A stretch of 45,561 bases of DNA from assembly GCA_020248785.1 (NCBI GenBank), contig JADCGX010000024.1:1-45561 (forward strand). The letters run 5' to 3'. Shown piece by piece: positions 7,773 to 20,547 of this stretch. The notes beneath the pieces are model-generated. The model was not told where the DNA came from and searched no databases. It saw only the letters and a list, made by a program, of their open reading frames with translations. The translations under genes were made by a program, and so were the position numbers. Origin of the DNA: Burkholderiales bacterium (GTDB taxonomy: Bacteria > Pseudomonadota > Gammaproteobacteria > Burkholderiales > Burkholderiaceae_F). Numbering within the stretch: the stretch's first letter is position 1; the number at the start of each line of letters is the position of its first letter.

Positions 7773-9284
7773 ATGGAACTGCTCTCCAATCTGGCGCTTG
7801 GTTTCTCGACCGCGCTCTCCCTCAACAACCTCTTTTATGCGTTTGCCGGCGTGCTGATCGGCACGCTGATCGGCGTGCTGCCGGGCATCGGGCCCATTGC
7901 CACCCTGGCGATGCTGCTGCCCACGACCTACGCGCTGGAGCCGACCAGCGCACTGATCATGCTGGCGGGCATCTACTACGGCGCGCAGTACGGCGGCTCG
8001 ACCACCGCGATCCTGGTCAACCTGCCCGGCGAGTCGTCCTCGGTCGTCACCTGCATCGACGGCTACCAGATGGCGCGGCGCGGCCGCGCGGGCGCCGCGC
8101 TCGGCATCGCGGCAATCGGCTCGTTCATCGCGGGCACGTTTGCGACCATGCTGGTCGCCGCCTTCGCGCCGCCGCTCACCGAACTCGCTTTCAAGTTCGG
8201 ACCGGCCGAGTACTTCTCGCTGATGGTGCTGGGCCTGATCGGCGCCGTCGTGCTGGCCTCCGGCAGCCTCATCAAGGCGATCGCGATGATCGTGCTGGGC
8301 CTGTTGCTTGGCCTGGTCGGCACCGACGTGAATTCCGGTGTCGCGCGCTTTTCCTTCGATATCCCGGAGCTGTCGGACGGCATCGGCTTCGTCGCCGTGG
8401 CCATGGGCGTGTTCGGCTTCTCGGAGATCATCGCCAACCTCGAGAAGAAAGAAAGGCGCGAGGTCTTCACCAGCAAGGTGGGCTCGCTGCTGCCTAACTG
8501 GCAGGAATCCAAGCAGGCGGCGCCGGCCGTGGCCCGCGGCACCCTGCTGGGCTCCATCCTCGGGATCCTGCCCGGCGGCGGCGCGCTGCTGGCGTCCTTT
8601 GCGGCCTACACGATCGAGAAAAAGATGGCCGGGCCGAACGCCGACCCACCGTTTGGCAAGGGCAACATCCGCGGCGTGGCGGGACCAGAGTCCGCCAACA
8701 ATGCCGGCGCGCAGACGAGCTTCATCCCGATGCTGACCCTCGGCATCCCGCCCAATGCGGTGATGGCGCTGATGATCGGCGCGATGACGATCCACAACAT
8801 CCAGCCCGGCCCGCAGGTGATGACGAGCAACCCGTCGCTCTTCTGGGGGCTCATTGCCAGCATGTGGATCGGCAACCTGATGCTCGTGATCCTGAACCTG
8901 CCGCTGATCGGCCTGTGGATCCAGCTGCTCAAGGTGCCCTATCGCCTGCTGTACCCGGCGATCCTCACCTTCTGCTGCATTGGCGTGTACTCGATCAACA
9001 ACAACACCTGGGACGTGTACATGACGGTCGTGTTTGCCGTCATCGGCTACGTGTTCTACAAGCTGCGCTGCGAGCCGGCGCCGTTGCTGCTGGGCTTCAT
9101 CCTCGGCCCGATGATGGAAGAGAACCTGCGCCGCGCCATGCTGCTGTCGCGCGGCGATCCGACGGTGTTCGTCACGCGTCCCCTGTCGCTCACGCTGCTG
9201 CTCATGGCCTTGGCCCTGGTGATCATCGTGGCGCTGCCGGCGATCAAGAAGACGCGCGAGGTGGCGTTCCAGGAGGGGGACTGA
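7773..9284 (+). CDS. tctA: Tripartite tricarboxylate transporter large permease TctA
   Basis: A 503-residue polytopic inner-membrane permease. Family signatures are clear: GVLPGIGPIATLAMLLP near the N-terminus, YYGAQYGGSTTAILVNLPGE soon after, and the second-half repeat SILGILPGGGALLASF with GPESANNAGAQTSFIPML. The two glycine-rich PG-x-G-P/G motifs reflect the internal duplication of TctA. It forms the transport channel with TctB and receives substrate from the TctC protein encoded upstream. The three genes run in one direction with gaps of 37 and 12 bases and are almost certainly one operon. No terminator with a T-run was found in the 340 bases after the stop. Confidence 0.94.
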   Translation: MELLSNLALGFSTALSLNNLFYAFAGVLIGTLIGVLPGIGPIATLAMLLPTTYALEPTSALIMLAGIYYGAQYGGSTTAILVNLPGESSSVVTCIDGYQMARRGRAGAALGIAAIGSFIAGTFATMLVAAFAPPLTELAFKFGPAEYFSLMVLGLIGAVVLASGSLIKAIAMIVLGLLLGLVGTDVNSGVARFSFDIPELSDGIGFVAVAMGVFGFSEIIANLEKKERREVFTSKVGSLLPNWQESKQAAPAVARGTLLGSILGILPGGGALLASFAAYTIEKKMAGPNADPPFGKGNIRGVAGPESANNAGAQTSFIPMLTLGIPPNAVMALMIGAMTIHNIQPGPQVMTSNPSLFWGLIASMWIGNLMLVILNLPLIGLWIQLLKVPYRLLYPAILTFCCIGVYSINNNTWDVYMTVVFAVIGYVFYKLRCEPAPLLLGFILGPMMEENLRRAMLLSRGDPTVFVTRPLSLTLLLMALALVIIVALPAIKKTREVAFQEGD

Positions 9285-9625
9285 CCAAAGAACGCACACC
9301 GTGCCTGTACGGGGCCAGCCGCGATCGATCTGGAACGACGGCTTTGCGGCGGGCTCGTCAGTGCTTGGGACGGCCATCTGTTGACCCGCACGATCAGCGC
9401 GCCGCCGACCGCTTCAGACTGACTGCGGACATCCGCCGAAACCTTGCCAGGGCCGGCTTCCGACCCAGAGCGGGCCTCGCGAAGGTCAGCTTTGTGGTTA
9501 GGGTACTGGCATCGGCGGTCTGGACAGATTAGTGGTCAGAGGGCAGTAGTTGGCTTCCATGAATTTCGTCCTCTTGCCAACCACGTCACCCGTGGCAGTA
9601 CGCACAGCGAGTCGAATTCGTTGTC
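9285..9625. other. Gene-free stretch at the edge of the accessory segment
   Basis: I see no supported gene or RNA in these 341 bases. The stretch contains a short phrase, TGCGGACAT at 9424-9432, that recurs in the other two gaps of this accessory segment (11232 and, with one change, 13062). No clear terminator for tctA and no transposase remnant are visible. Confidence 0.5.
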
Positions 9626-11116
9626 CTACGGTCGAGCGGCTGGCGGTCCCGCTTTTGACGCGGAAGGCTTGGCCTTTGATGCGTCGATTAGCACGATGTC
9701 GGAGGACCCTTCAAGCTTCAGGTCCTTCAGCATTTTCATCACTTTACGATGCTCGGCGATTGTGAAGTAGAGGATGACCTTGATTGACCGCCTGGTTTCG
9801 TTCGCCTTCTCGTAGATCGCCACTTGGTTCGCCAGGTTCTTCTTCAATTGGCTGTTTGACGCAAGCTTGAACTCCACCAAGCAGCTATCCGCGCTTCCCT
9901 TCGATACTTTGAAGTCGACCGGGCCACGGCCGTTGTTGACCTCTGCATTGGCATCGAACGGGCTGCGAAACCAAACCAACTTGAACATGATGTGCAGGTC
10001 CGACTCGCGCTGAATCGGCTTGCCGTTCTTGCCCCAAAACGCTCGGTATCCGTCTTTGTCCTCAATGACACGCTTAAGGAACCGGACCCTGTTCATCGAT
10101 TCTTCGTACGAGTCACCGTGGTCGTAGAAGTGGCCCGGGACCAAATGTTTGTCCGCTAGGTCCCGCACCGCTTCGACAAACTGGTGGTAGGTCTCCGCGA
10201 CCTTCTTCCCGCTGGCCACGTGTGCCGCGGGCGCCTGGTCCTCTTTCAAGGCGATGTAGTGGTCCATTAGCTCCGGAAACTCGGTGATGGTCCTGAGCGC
10301 AGCGAGCCTTTTCTCCTTCTCCTTCGCACGTTTGCCAATCTGCCGCTGGAAGTGTTCCTCGACATTTCGACGCAAGACGTCGTTGGGCAGGGACAGGCGC
10401 AAACGAGAAAACTGTCCGAGCATGTCTCGCTGGTTAATCCAACTCTCGTCGCGGGTGAGTATGTCTTCCGGAGTAAGGAGAACGTAGTCGTCGGCCAACT
10501 TTGGGAGCGTGTAGGTGCCGCCAAGCCACCGGCGCTGTTCATAGTCGAACCGGACCTTGTCGACCGCGAACGACGCCACTTGGTTCGCGCCCAAGTGCTT
10601 CGATGCGAATCCTTGAGTGAACTCGAGCAGGTAGCGCTTAATGAGGTTGGTCACGAAGTCGCTAAGGTGGTCGCGACCGACACCTCCGAGGAGCCCCAAC
10701 TTCTCAATGTGACTGGACTTGGTGAGCGTTTCGTCGCCGAAGTTTCTGAAAGGCCCGTTTAGGTTCTTCGCTAACGAACGCGCGAAGTCCATCCCAAGGC
10801 CCGTTCCTCGATTGCCCGTCGTGCAGAAGCCAAGCCAATTCTGGTGGACTTCCTTGAAGAGAAGCCACCGTCGGATGTTGATTTCATCGAGTTCGCCGAA
10901 TTGCGCGCGTTCTTTCAAAAACACCAGGTAATCGATGATTTCGTCATGCAGCTTCCGGTACTCGGGATTCAGGCTGTCGTAGAGCAGGAACGGGTCGACG
11001 AACAACGGCAGGTCGTTTAGCAGCGCAACGTCGAAGGCGCCGTAATTCGCCAGGACAACTGGACGGATTCGAAACACGTCCGAAAAATGGACTGCGTGTT
11101 TGCCGGGACGACTCAT
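9626..11116 (-). CDS. Unfamiliar protein with C-terminal PD-(D/E)XK nuclease domain; possible defence gene
   Basis: A 496-residue protein that I cannot assign to a named family. The N-terminal part (residues 20-75, with NYGAFDVALLNDLPLFVDPF and a following helix) looks like a conserved domain of its own. The C-terminal part shows a PD-(D/E)XK pattern: Glu371 in RESDLHIMFK, Asp401 in GRGPVDFKV, the E-x-K of CLVEFKLAS at 415-417, and Gln431 in NQVAIYEKA. Catalytic residues appear complete, so a DNA- or RNA-cutting role is likely. The C-terminus ends in an Ala/Pro/Lys-rich tail. Base composition is clearly less GC-rich than the flanking tct and ftsH genes, which suggests transfer. It lies 254 bases downstream of the FRG-domain gene on the same strand. 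Confidence 0.7.
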   Translation of the reverse strand: MSRPGKHAVHFSDVFRIRPVVLANYGAFDVALLNDLPLFVDPFLLYDSLNPEYRKLHDEIIDYLVFLKERAQFGELDEINIRRWLLFKEVHQNWLGFCTTGNRGTGLGMDFARSLAKNLNGPFRNFGDETLTKSSHIEKLGLLGGVGRDHLSDFVTNLIKRYLLEFTQGFASKHLGANQVASFAVDKVRFDYEQRRWLGGTYTLPKLADDYVLLTPEDILTRDESWINQRDMLGQFSRLRLSLPNDVLRRNVEEHFQRQIGKRAKEKEKRLAALRTITEFPELMDHYIALKEDQAPAAHVASGKKVAETYHQFVEAVRDLADKHLVPGHFYDHGDSYEESMNRVRFLKRVIEDKDGYRAFWGKNGKPIQRESDLHIMFKLVWFRSPFDANAEVNNGRGPVDFKVSKGSADSCLVEFKLASNSQLKKNLANQVAIYEKANETRRSIKVILYFTIAEHRKVMKMLKDLKLEGSSDIVLIDASKAKPSASKAGPPAARP

Positions 11117-11370
11117 GCTCGACAGCCGCCCTCGGGTAGGGAACGTGCAATCCTAAGCGCTGATTTCACCGCGTCCTCACAGCGTCATCGTCCGGTTTTG
11201 GCCGCTAGGCGAGGTCGCTAAGTCGCCGCGTTGCGGACATTCAAGCCGATCTTCAACGCCGCGTCCAGCGGCACATTCCGCCCAAATGGTTGACCGATGC
11301 CTCGACTCGTCGCATTTCTGTCAACTCGCGCCGGTAGAGAGTCGCGGGATGGAGCGGCCTGTTGTGTTGG

Positions 11371-12720
11371 TCAGCGTATGAACGAGAACTTCTGCGCGAT
11401 GTAGCGAGCAGAGTTCTCGATGTAGGGAAAGACTGTCCGCTCGTTGATGCCGAGCTGGTCCAGTTCCTCGAGCATTGCCTTCTTGTTGCTTACTCCAATG
11501 CGGGTCACGCCGATCTTCGGTGTGCCCAGCTCGTCGAGAACTGCATCGTGGCCAAACAACAGAAACGCGCCGGACTGAAACGAGATGCGGTCGTTGCTTC
11601 GCTTGCCCTTGACACAGATGACGCTGCGTAGGTCGTCCTTCTTCATTCGAGGTTCGAAGAAGGGCTTTTCCTCTTTGACGAAGTGAAGCAGCCGCTTCAC
11701 AGCCTGCTGCTTGTGGAAATGCGCGCTCGCCAGAGTGAAGTCCACGGAGTCACGTTGGGCTCTGGAAAGTCGCGCCAGATTAGCCAAGCAACTTGCCGTG
11801 TCTGAATCAAAGTACTTGATGTCGTCGGAGCCGATGAAGAAAACGATGACCTCGCCCTGCTCTTCCGGATTCACCTTAGTACCCTCCAGCTTCTCACCGT
11901 GACTGCGGCATGCAAAGTACAGGGCGATCAGCGGGTTCGACGTGATGTCCAGCAAGCGAGTGGGAAGTGAGTAGTGCTGCATCCGAACGAGACGGTCAAG
12001 GCTGTAGACATCGGCGTGAAAGTCGCTCGAATTCGCCACCAGCAGCTCGCGATACATCCGATCCTCGTTGTCAAGATGAATGTAATCGCCCGCTGCGTTC
12101 TTTCGAAAGACCGAGGGCTCGAGCCGATATCTGGCCTTGCTGGAGTGACCTCGGTAGAAGACTTCCTTCCCTTTCTGTTTGAGAGCTAGGACCGCTGTAA
12201 CGAACGCGCCTACTGAGTTGACCTGTCTCTCAGGCGGTTCGGGAGCAGGACGCTCTTCAATTGCGGGTTGGACCACACCAGGTGGTATGAGATCGGCGTC
12301 TCCAAGGATCGCAAAAAGGTCTTCGTCCTTCACGGCCCAATGTGTGCGGTGCATCTCCCAGTCGCGAATGTCCAGCAGCGTGCGGAGCGGATCGATGCTG
12401 GCGAACGCGATCGCCGGTATGGCATCGTCGAGCTCGAAATCGATGGCAAGCGATCGCCCGCGGAGCTTGATGGACTTCAGCCTGCCGACCCGCATCGGCC
12501 GCTCGCCCTCATAAGCAAAGAGACATGGGAGTGCCCGTAGAGCGTCAAGTTGACGGCTCTTCAGATCCTTAAAGCTCTCGACGAGCTCGTCGGGCGTGTA
12601 TTCAAGGAATCGACCGCGGTCGTATTCGTATCCGAGGCGATCCCAGGCGCCGTCCTGCGCCGTCACGAACAGGTTGTACAAGTCGCGCCTCCTCCGCAGC
12701 CCCGTTGGCGGGTCGCCCAT
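11371..12720 (-). CDS. FRG-domain protein with an extra N-terminal domain; possible defence gene
   Basis: A 449-residue protein. Residues 187-193 contain the FRG-type motif VFYRGHS, followed by RLEPSVFRK and, at 247-271, MQHYSLPTRLLDITSNPL with LYFAC. This is the full layout of the FRG domain, whose biochemical function I treat as unsettled. The first 150 residues form a separate region (SFKDLKSRQLDALRALPCLF, then a strand-rich stretch) that I do not recognise. The C-terminal 130 residues, ending around EELDQLGINERTVFP, complete the usual FRG arrangement. The gene is less GC-rich than its neighbours, and with the nuclease-like gene at 9626-11116 it makes a two-gene accessory segment. A role in phage defence is inference from this company. 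Confidence 0.75.
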   Translation of the reverse strand: MGDPPTGLRRRRDLYNLFVTAQDGAWDRLGYEYDRGRFLEYTPDELVESFKDLKSRQLDALRALPCLFAYEGERPMRVGRLKSIKLRGRSLAIDFELDDAIPAIAFASIDPLRTLLDIRDWEMHRTHWAVKDEDLFAILGDADLIPPGVVQPAIEERPAPEPPERQVNSVGAFVTAVLALKQKGKEVFYRGHSSKARYRLEPSVFRKNAAGDYIHLDNEDRMYRELLVANSSDFHADVYSLDRLVRMQHYSLPTRLLDITSNPLIALYFACRSHGEKLEGTKVNPEEQGEVIVFFIGSDDIKYFDSDTASCLANLARLSRAQRDSVDFTLASAHFHKQQAVKRLLHFVKEEKPFFEPRMKKDDLRSVICVKGKRSNDRISFQSGAFLLFGHDAVLDELGTPKIGVTRIGVSNKKAMLEELDQLGINERTVFPYIENSARYIAQKFSFIR

Positions 12721-13225
12721 CTCTTATTGCGCTGAAGTTTGCCAGAACTGGGGTGCCCAGTTCGTCGCCTGCAGAGAGGCGCGGCGACGAACGCAATCCA
12801 GCGACAGCATGGTTGCCGTCCACCGTGCTGCGATCCGGCCTTATGCGCCCTGCATGGGAGCGATCGATATGCCGAGGACAGCTGGCGGAAGGGAGCGGCG
12901 CTATCTGGATCTTGTGCAGACTTGCGCCCGAGTTCCGCAGCGCCCCGACGGCGTCAAGCTCCGAGACTTCTCCATCGTTACCAGAAAGGCAGGTGAACGA
13001 CCGCTTCGATTGCGAACGGTCAGTGGAAGCGGTAAGGCAGAGAGACCGCTCCCGCTGCAAAGCCGACATTCAACTGGGGAGCGCAAAGGGCCGCAACGGG
13101 CCGAACTCCGACCTTCCGAGTACCTGGTTTCGGTCAGCTGATATTGCCGAGGTCGCTCTTTCTAGGCGCGGAGCCGGCGCGGCGGCCGCGGCGCGTTGAC
13201 GATCACCGTGCTAGGCGAACAACTT
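12721..13225. other. Gene-free stretch between the accessory genes and ftsH
   Basis: About 500 bases without a supported gene. It contains an 8-bp inverted repeat, ACCGCTTC and GAAGCGGT, near 12999-13032, and the phrase GCCGACATTCAA at 13062-13073, which echoes the other gaps of this segment. No tRNA or integrase was found. It may be decayed intergenic or mobile DNA. Confidence 0.45.
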
Positions 13226-13254
13226 CAAAAAGAAGAGCCGCCCGAAGGCGGCTC
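13226..13254 (-). terminator. Rho-independent terminator of ftsH
   Basis: On the minus strand GAGCCGCC and GGCGGCTC form a perfect 8-bp stem around TTCG and are followed at once by TTCTTTTT. It lies 24 bases past the ftsH stop. Confidence 0.9.
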
Positions 13255-13277
13255 CCATCCACAGCACGGGTCGAGCA

Positions 13278-15188
<1,911 letters not shown>

Positions 15189-15194
15189 AAGAAG

Positions 15195-15199
15195 CTCCT
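15195..15199 (-). promoter_or_regulatory. Ribosome-binding site for the ftsH TTG start
   Basis: AGGAG on the minus strand is six bases upstream of the TTG at 15188 and 18 from the first in-frame ATG, which favours TTG. Confidence 0.75.
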
Positions 15200-15379
15200 G
15201 AAGGAGGCCGCGCCACAGGGGCAAGGCCGGGTCAAGCTGGGACTGCGGACCATTCTAGGCCGAATCCCCAGCCCAAGCGGCAAGAGCACAGCCAAACCAC
15301 GATGTAATTGGGGGCTCGCGCGTCGATTTCAACGCGACGCTTCACGACTGCCGGCGGCGCCGGCGCGCCGGGGCGAATG

Positions 15380-16042
15380 TCACTGGCGTTTGAGACCCTG
15401 GCCAAGCAGGTAGGTTTCCGCCGATTCGGCCCTGGACGCCGCAGGCTTGCGAACCGACACCGTGACGAACGCACGCTTCAACTGCTCGACCAGTTGACTG
15501 AATCCACTGCCCTGAAAGGCCTTGAGTAACACCGCGCCCTTTGGATCAAGGTGCTCGAGCGCAAAATCGATCGCGATTTCAGCAAGATGGCTGCTGCGCG
15601 CCGCGTCTGCCGCCGGAATGCCGGACAAGTTGGGCGCCATGTCCGACAGCACCAGATCGACCTTTTCGCCCTCCAGGGCCTGCGCCAACTGGGCCCCGAC
15701 GGCCTCTTCGCGGATGTCCCCCTCGATGAACGTCACGTCCGGCAGCGGGTCCATCGGCAGAATGTCCAGCGCGATGATCCGACCCCGCAGGTTGCGCTCC
15801 TTGTCCATGAGGCGCTCGCGCACCACCTGCGTCCAGCTGCCTGGCGCACTGCCCAGGTCGACCACCACGGCCCCCGGACGCAACAGGCGCAGCTTGTCGT
15901 CGATCTCGGACAGCTTGAAGGCCGCGCGCGAACGATACCCCTTGACCACTGCCTGCCGCACATAGGGGTCGGTGATGTGTCGACGCAACCATTCAGGATT
16001 CGAACGGTGCTTCTTGCCGCTGGTGGATTTAACCTTGGGCAT
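15380..16042 (-). CDS. rlmE: 23S rRNA (uridine 2552 2'-O) methyltransferase RlmE (FtsJ/RrmJ)
   Basis: A 220-residue methyltransferase that modifies U2552 in the A loop of 23S rRNA late in 50S assembly. The K-D-K-E catalytic tetrad is in place: Lys in RSRAAFKLSEID, Asp in VLSDMAPNLSG, Lys in VLLKAFQGSG and Glu in SRAESAETYLLG. The S-adenosylmethionine loop is VVDLGSAPGSWTQ. The N-terminal HRSNPEWLRRH is the usual RNA-contact segment. The ATG at 16042 is only 26 bases from the divergent yhbY start, so each promoter must lie within or next to the other gene's 5' end. ftsH follows after about 190 bases, the same order as in many proteobacteria. Confidence 0.96.
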   Translation of the reverse strand: MPKVKSTSGKKHRSNPEWLRRHITDPYVRQAVVKGYRSRAAFKLSEIDDKLRLLRPGAVVVDLGSAPGSWTQVVRERLMDKERNLRGRIIALDILPMDPLPDVTFIEGDIREEAVGAQLAQALEGEKVDLVLSDMAPNLSGIPAADAARSSHLAEIAIDFALEHLDPKGAVLLKAFQGSGFSQLVEQLKRAFVTVSVRKPAASRAESAETYLLGQGLKRQ

Positions 16043-16055
16043 TGCGAAAAGTTGC

Positions 16056-16062
16056 AGGGAGG
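16056..16062 (+). promoter_or_regulatory. Ribosome-binding site for the yhbY GTG start
   Basis: AGGGAGG is six bases upstream of GTG 16069. The nearest in-frame ATG (16084) has no such site. Confidence 0.7.
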
Positions 16063-16068
16063 CAGGCC

Positions 16069-16545
16069 GTGGCCGAATTGATCATGAGCGCAAAGGAGCG
16101 CCAGCAGCTCAAGGGAGAAGCCCACAAGCTGAACCCGGTGGTGCTGATGGGCGCCGAAGGACTGACCGATGCCGTCGTCCAGGAAGTGGACCGCGCGCTC
16201 GCGGCCCACGGGCTCATCAAGGTCCGCGCACCGGGCGATGACCGCGCCCAGCGCGAGCAGATCTTTGCCGATCTTGCCGAGCGGTTGTCTGCCGCCCGCG
16301 TGCAGGCGATCGGCAAGATCCTGGTGCTGTTCAGGCCGCTGCCCGAGGACGCGGCGGATAAGGCGGCAGGCAAGGCCACGGCCAAGTCCACCACTGCACC
16401 GGCACGCTCGCCCAAGGCCCCCGCACAGGTGCCGAAGAAGACAGCGGCAGCGGGCGCCCCCCAGCGTGGCAAGCCCGGGCGCAGCGACATCCGCAGTACC
16501 AGCCGCACCACGGCGCCGCGGCGCACGGGCGGGCGGGCGCGATAG
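16069..16545 (+). CDS. yhbY: YhbY/CRM-domain RNA-binding protein
   Basis: A 158-residue protein with the CRM RNA-binding fold in its first 95 residues: LKGEAHKLNPVVLMGAEGLTD, then VDRALAAHGLIKVRAPG and IGKILVLFRP. YhbY binds precursor 50S ribosomal particles. The C-terminal 60 residues are a Lys/Ala/Pro- and Arg-rich tail not found in the 97-residue E. coli protein, and are probably disordered and RNA-contacting. The GTG at 16069, with AGGGAGG six bases before it, is the best start; ATG 16084 would remove five residues. It diverges from rlmE and converges on greA with 24 bases between stop codons. Confidence 0.88.
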   Translation: MAELIMSAKERQQLKGEAHKLNPVVLMGAEGLTDAVVQEVDRALAAHGLIKVRAPGDDRAQREQIFADLAERLSAARVQAIGKILVLFRPLPEDAADKAAGKATAKSTTAPARSPKAPAQVPKKTAAAGAPQRGKPGRSDIRSTSRTTAPRRTGGRAR

Positions 16546-16569
16546 CGCGGCTGCACAGGGGGCGGTGCG

Positions 16570-17043
16570 TCAGACGTAGCTGACCTCGAGCACTTCGTAC
16601 TCGCGGATGCCGCCGGGTGCCGCCACCTCGATCAGATCGCCTTCGCTCTTGCCGATCAGCGCACGGGCGATCGGGCTTGAGATCGAGATCATGCCGGCCT
16701 TGATGTCGGCCTCGTCGTCGCCCACGATTTGGTACTTCACCTGCTCGCCGGCTTTCAGGTCCTCCAGCGACACTGTGGCACCGAAAACGATGCGGCCGCC
16801 GGCGTCAACCTCGGCGGGATTGATGATCTGCAGCGCGCCGAGCTTGCCCTCGAGCTCCTGGATGCGGCCCTCGATGAAGCCTTGGCGCTCGCGCGCCGCG
16901 TCGTACTCAGCGTTTTCCGACAGGTCGCCTTTTTCGCGCGCCTCTTTGATGGCTTGAATCACCGCCGGGCGGTCCACGCTCTTCAGGCGCTGCAGCTCTT
17001 CCTTGAGCTTTTCCGCGCCGCGCGCGGTGATGGGAATGGGCAT
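16570..17043 (-). CDS. greA: Transcription elongation factor GreA
   Basis: A 157-residue factor that enters the secondary channel of RNA polymerase and stimulates cleavage of backtracked transcripts. The N-terminal coiled coil carries the acidic tip in [16 protein letters not shown], and the C-terminal FKBP-like domain contains [14 protein letters not shown] and [11 protein letters not shown]. Length and motifs match the family fully. It lies downstream of carB on the same strand but is separated by about 200 bases that hold a terminator-like hairpin, so it may also have its own promoter. Confidence 0.97.
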   Translation of the reverse strand: MPIPITARGAEKLKEELQRLKSVDRPAVIQAIKEAREKGDLSENAEYDAARERQGFIEGRIQELEGKLGALQIINPAEVDAGGRIVFGATVSLEDLKAGEQVKYQIVGDDEADIKAGMISISSPIARALIGKSEGDLIEVAAPGGIREYEVLEVSYV

Positions 17044-17106
17044 AGAAGTCGTCGAGCGTCAGGGGTCTAGCGTCAGGGCCAAAAGAGACGGCGCGCAGCG
17101 AGGGAT

Positions 17107-17138
17107 AGAAAACGAACGCCCCGACCAAGGCCGGGGCG
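17107..17138 (-). terminator. Terminator-like hairpin after carB
   Basis: On the minus strand CGCCCCG and CGGGGCG form a 7-bp stem, extendable inward by three pairs, followed by TTCGTTTTCT. It lies between the carB stop and the greA start. Confidence 0.65.
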
Positions 17139-17177
17139 CGATGTCGTCACTTTAGCTGCGGCAGGCCACGCACACAA

Positions 17178-17207
17178 GTCGGACGAGCACCCGTCGGACG
17201 AGCACCC
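17178..17207. repeat. Two perfect tandem copies of a 15-bp unit
   Basis: GTCGGACGAGCACCC is repeated head to tail at 17178-17192 and 17193-17207 in the carB-greA spacer. No function is evident. Confidence 0.9.
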
Positions 17208-17240
17208 GGCAACGTATTCAGCAACCAGGCACGCCCAACG

Positions 17241-20480
<3,240 letters not shown>

Positions 20481-20547
20481 TTTTGTTGTGCTGCCTTACT
20501 TTTCATTGGGGTCGGTAGCAACTGCAGCGCACCCCTTCGCCGGCCGG

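Noticed and set aside
7194..9377. Long open frame opposite tctB/tctA, rich in His, Gln, Asp and Arg
   Set aside because: It is the reverse-strand image of transporter membrane spans, with no homology; the sense genes are complete.
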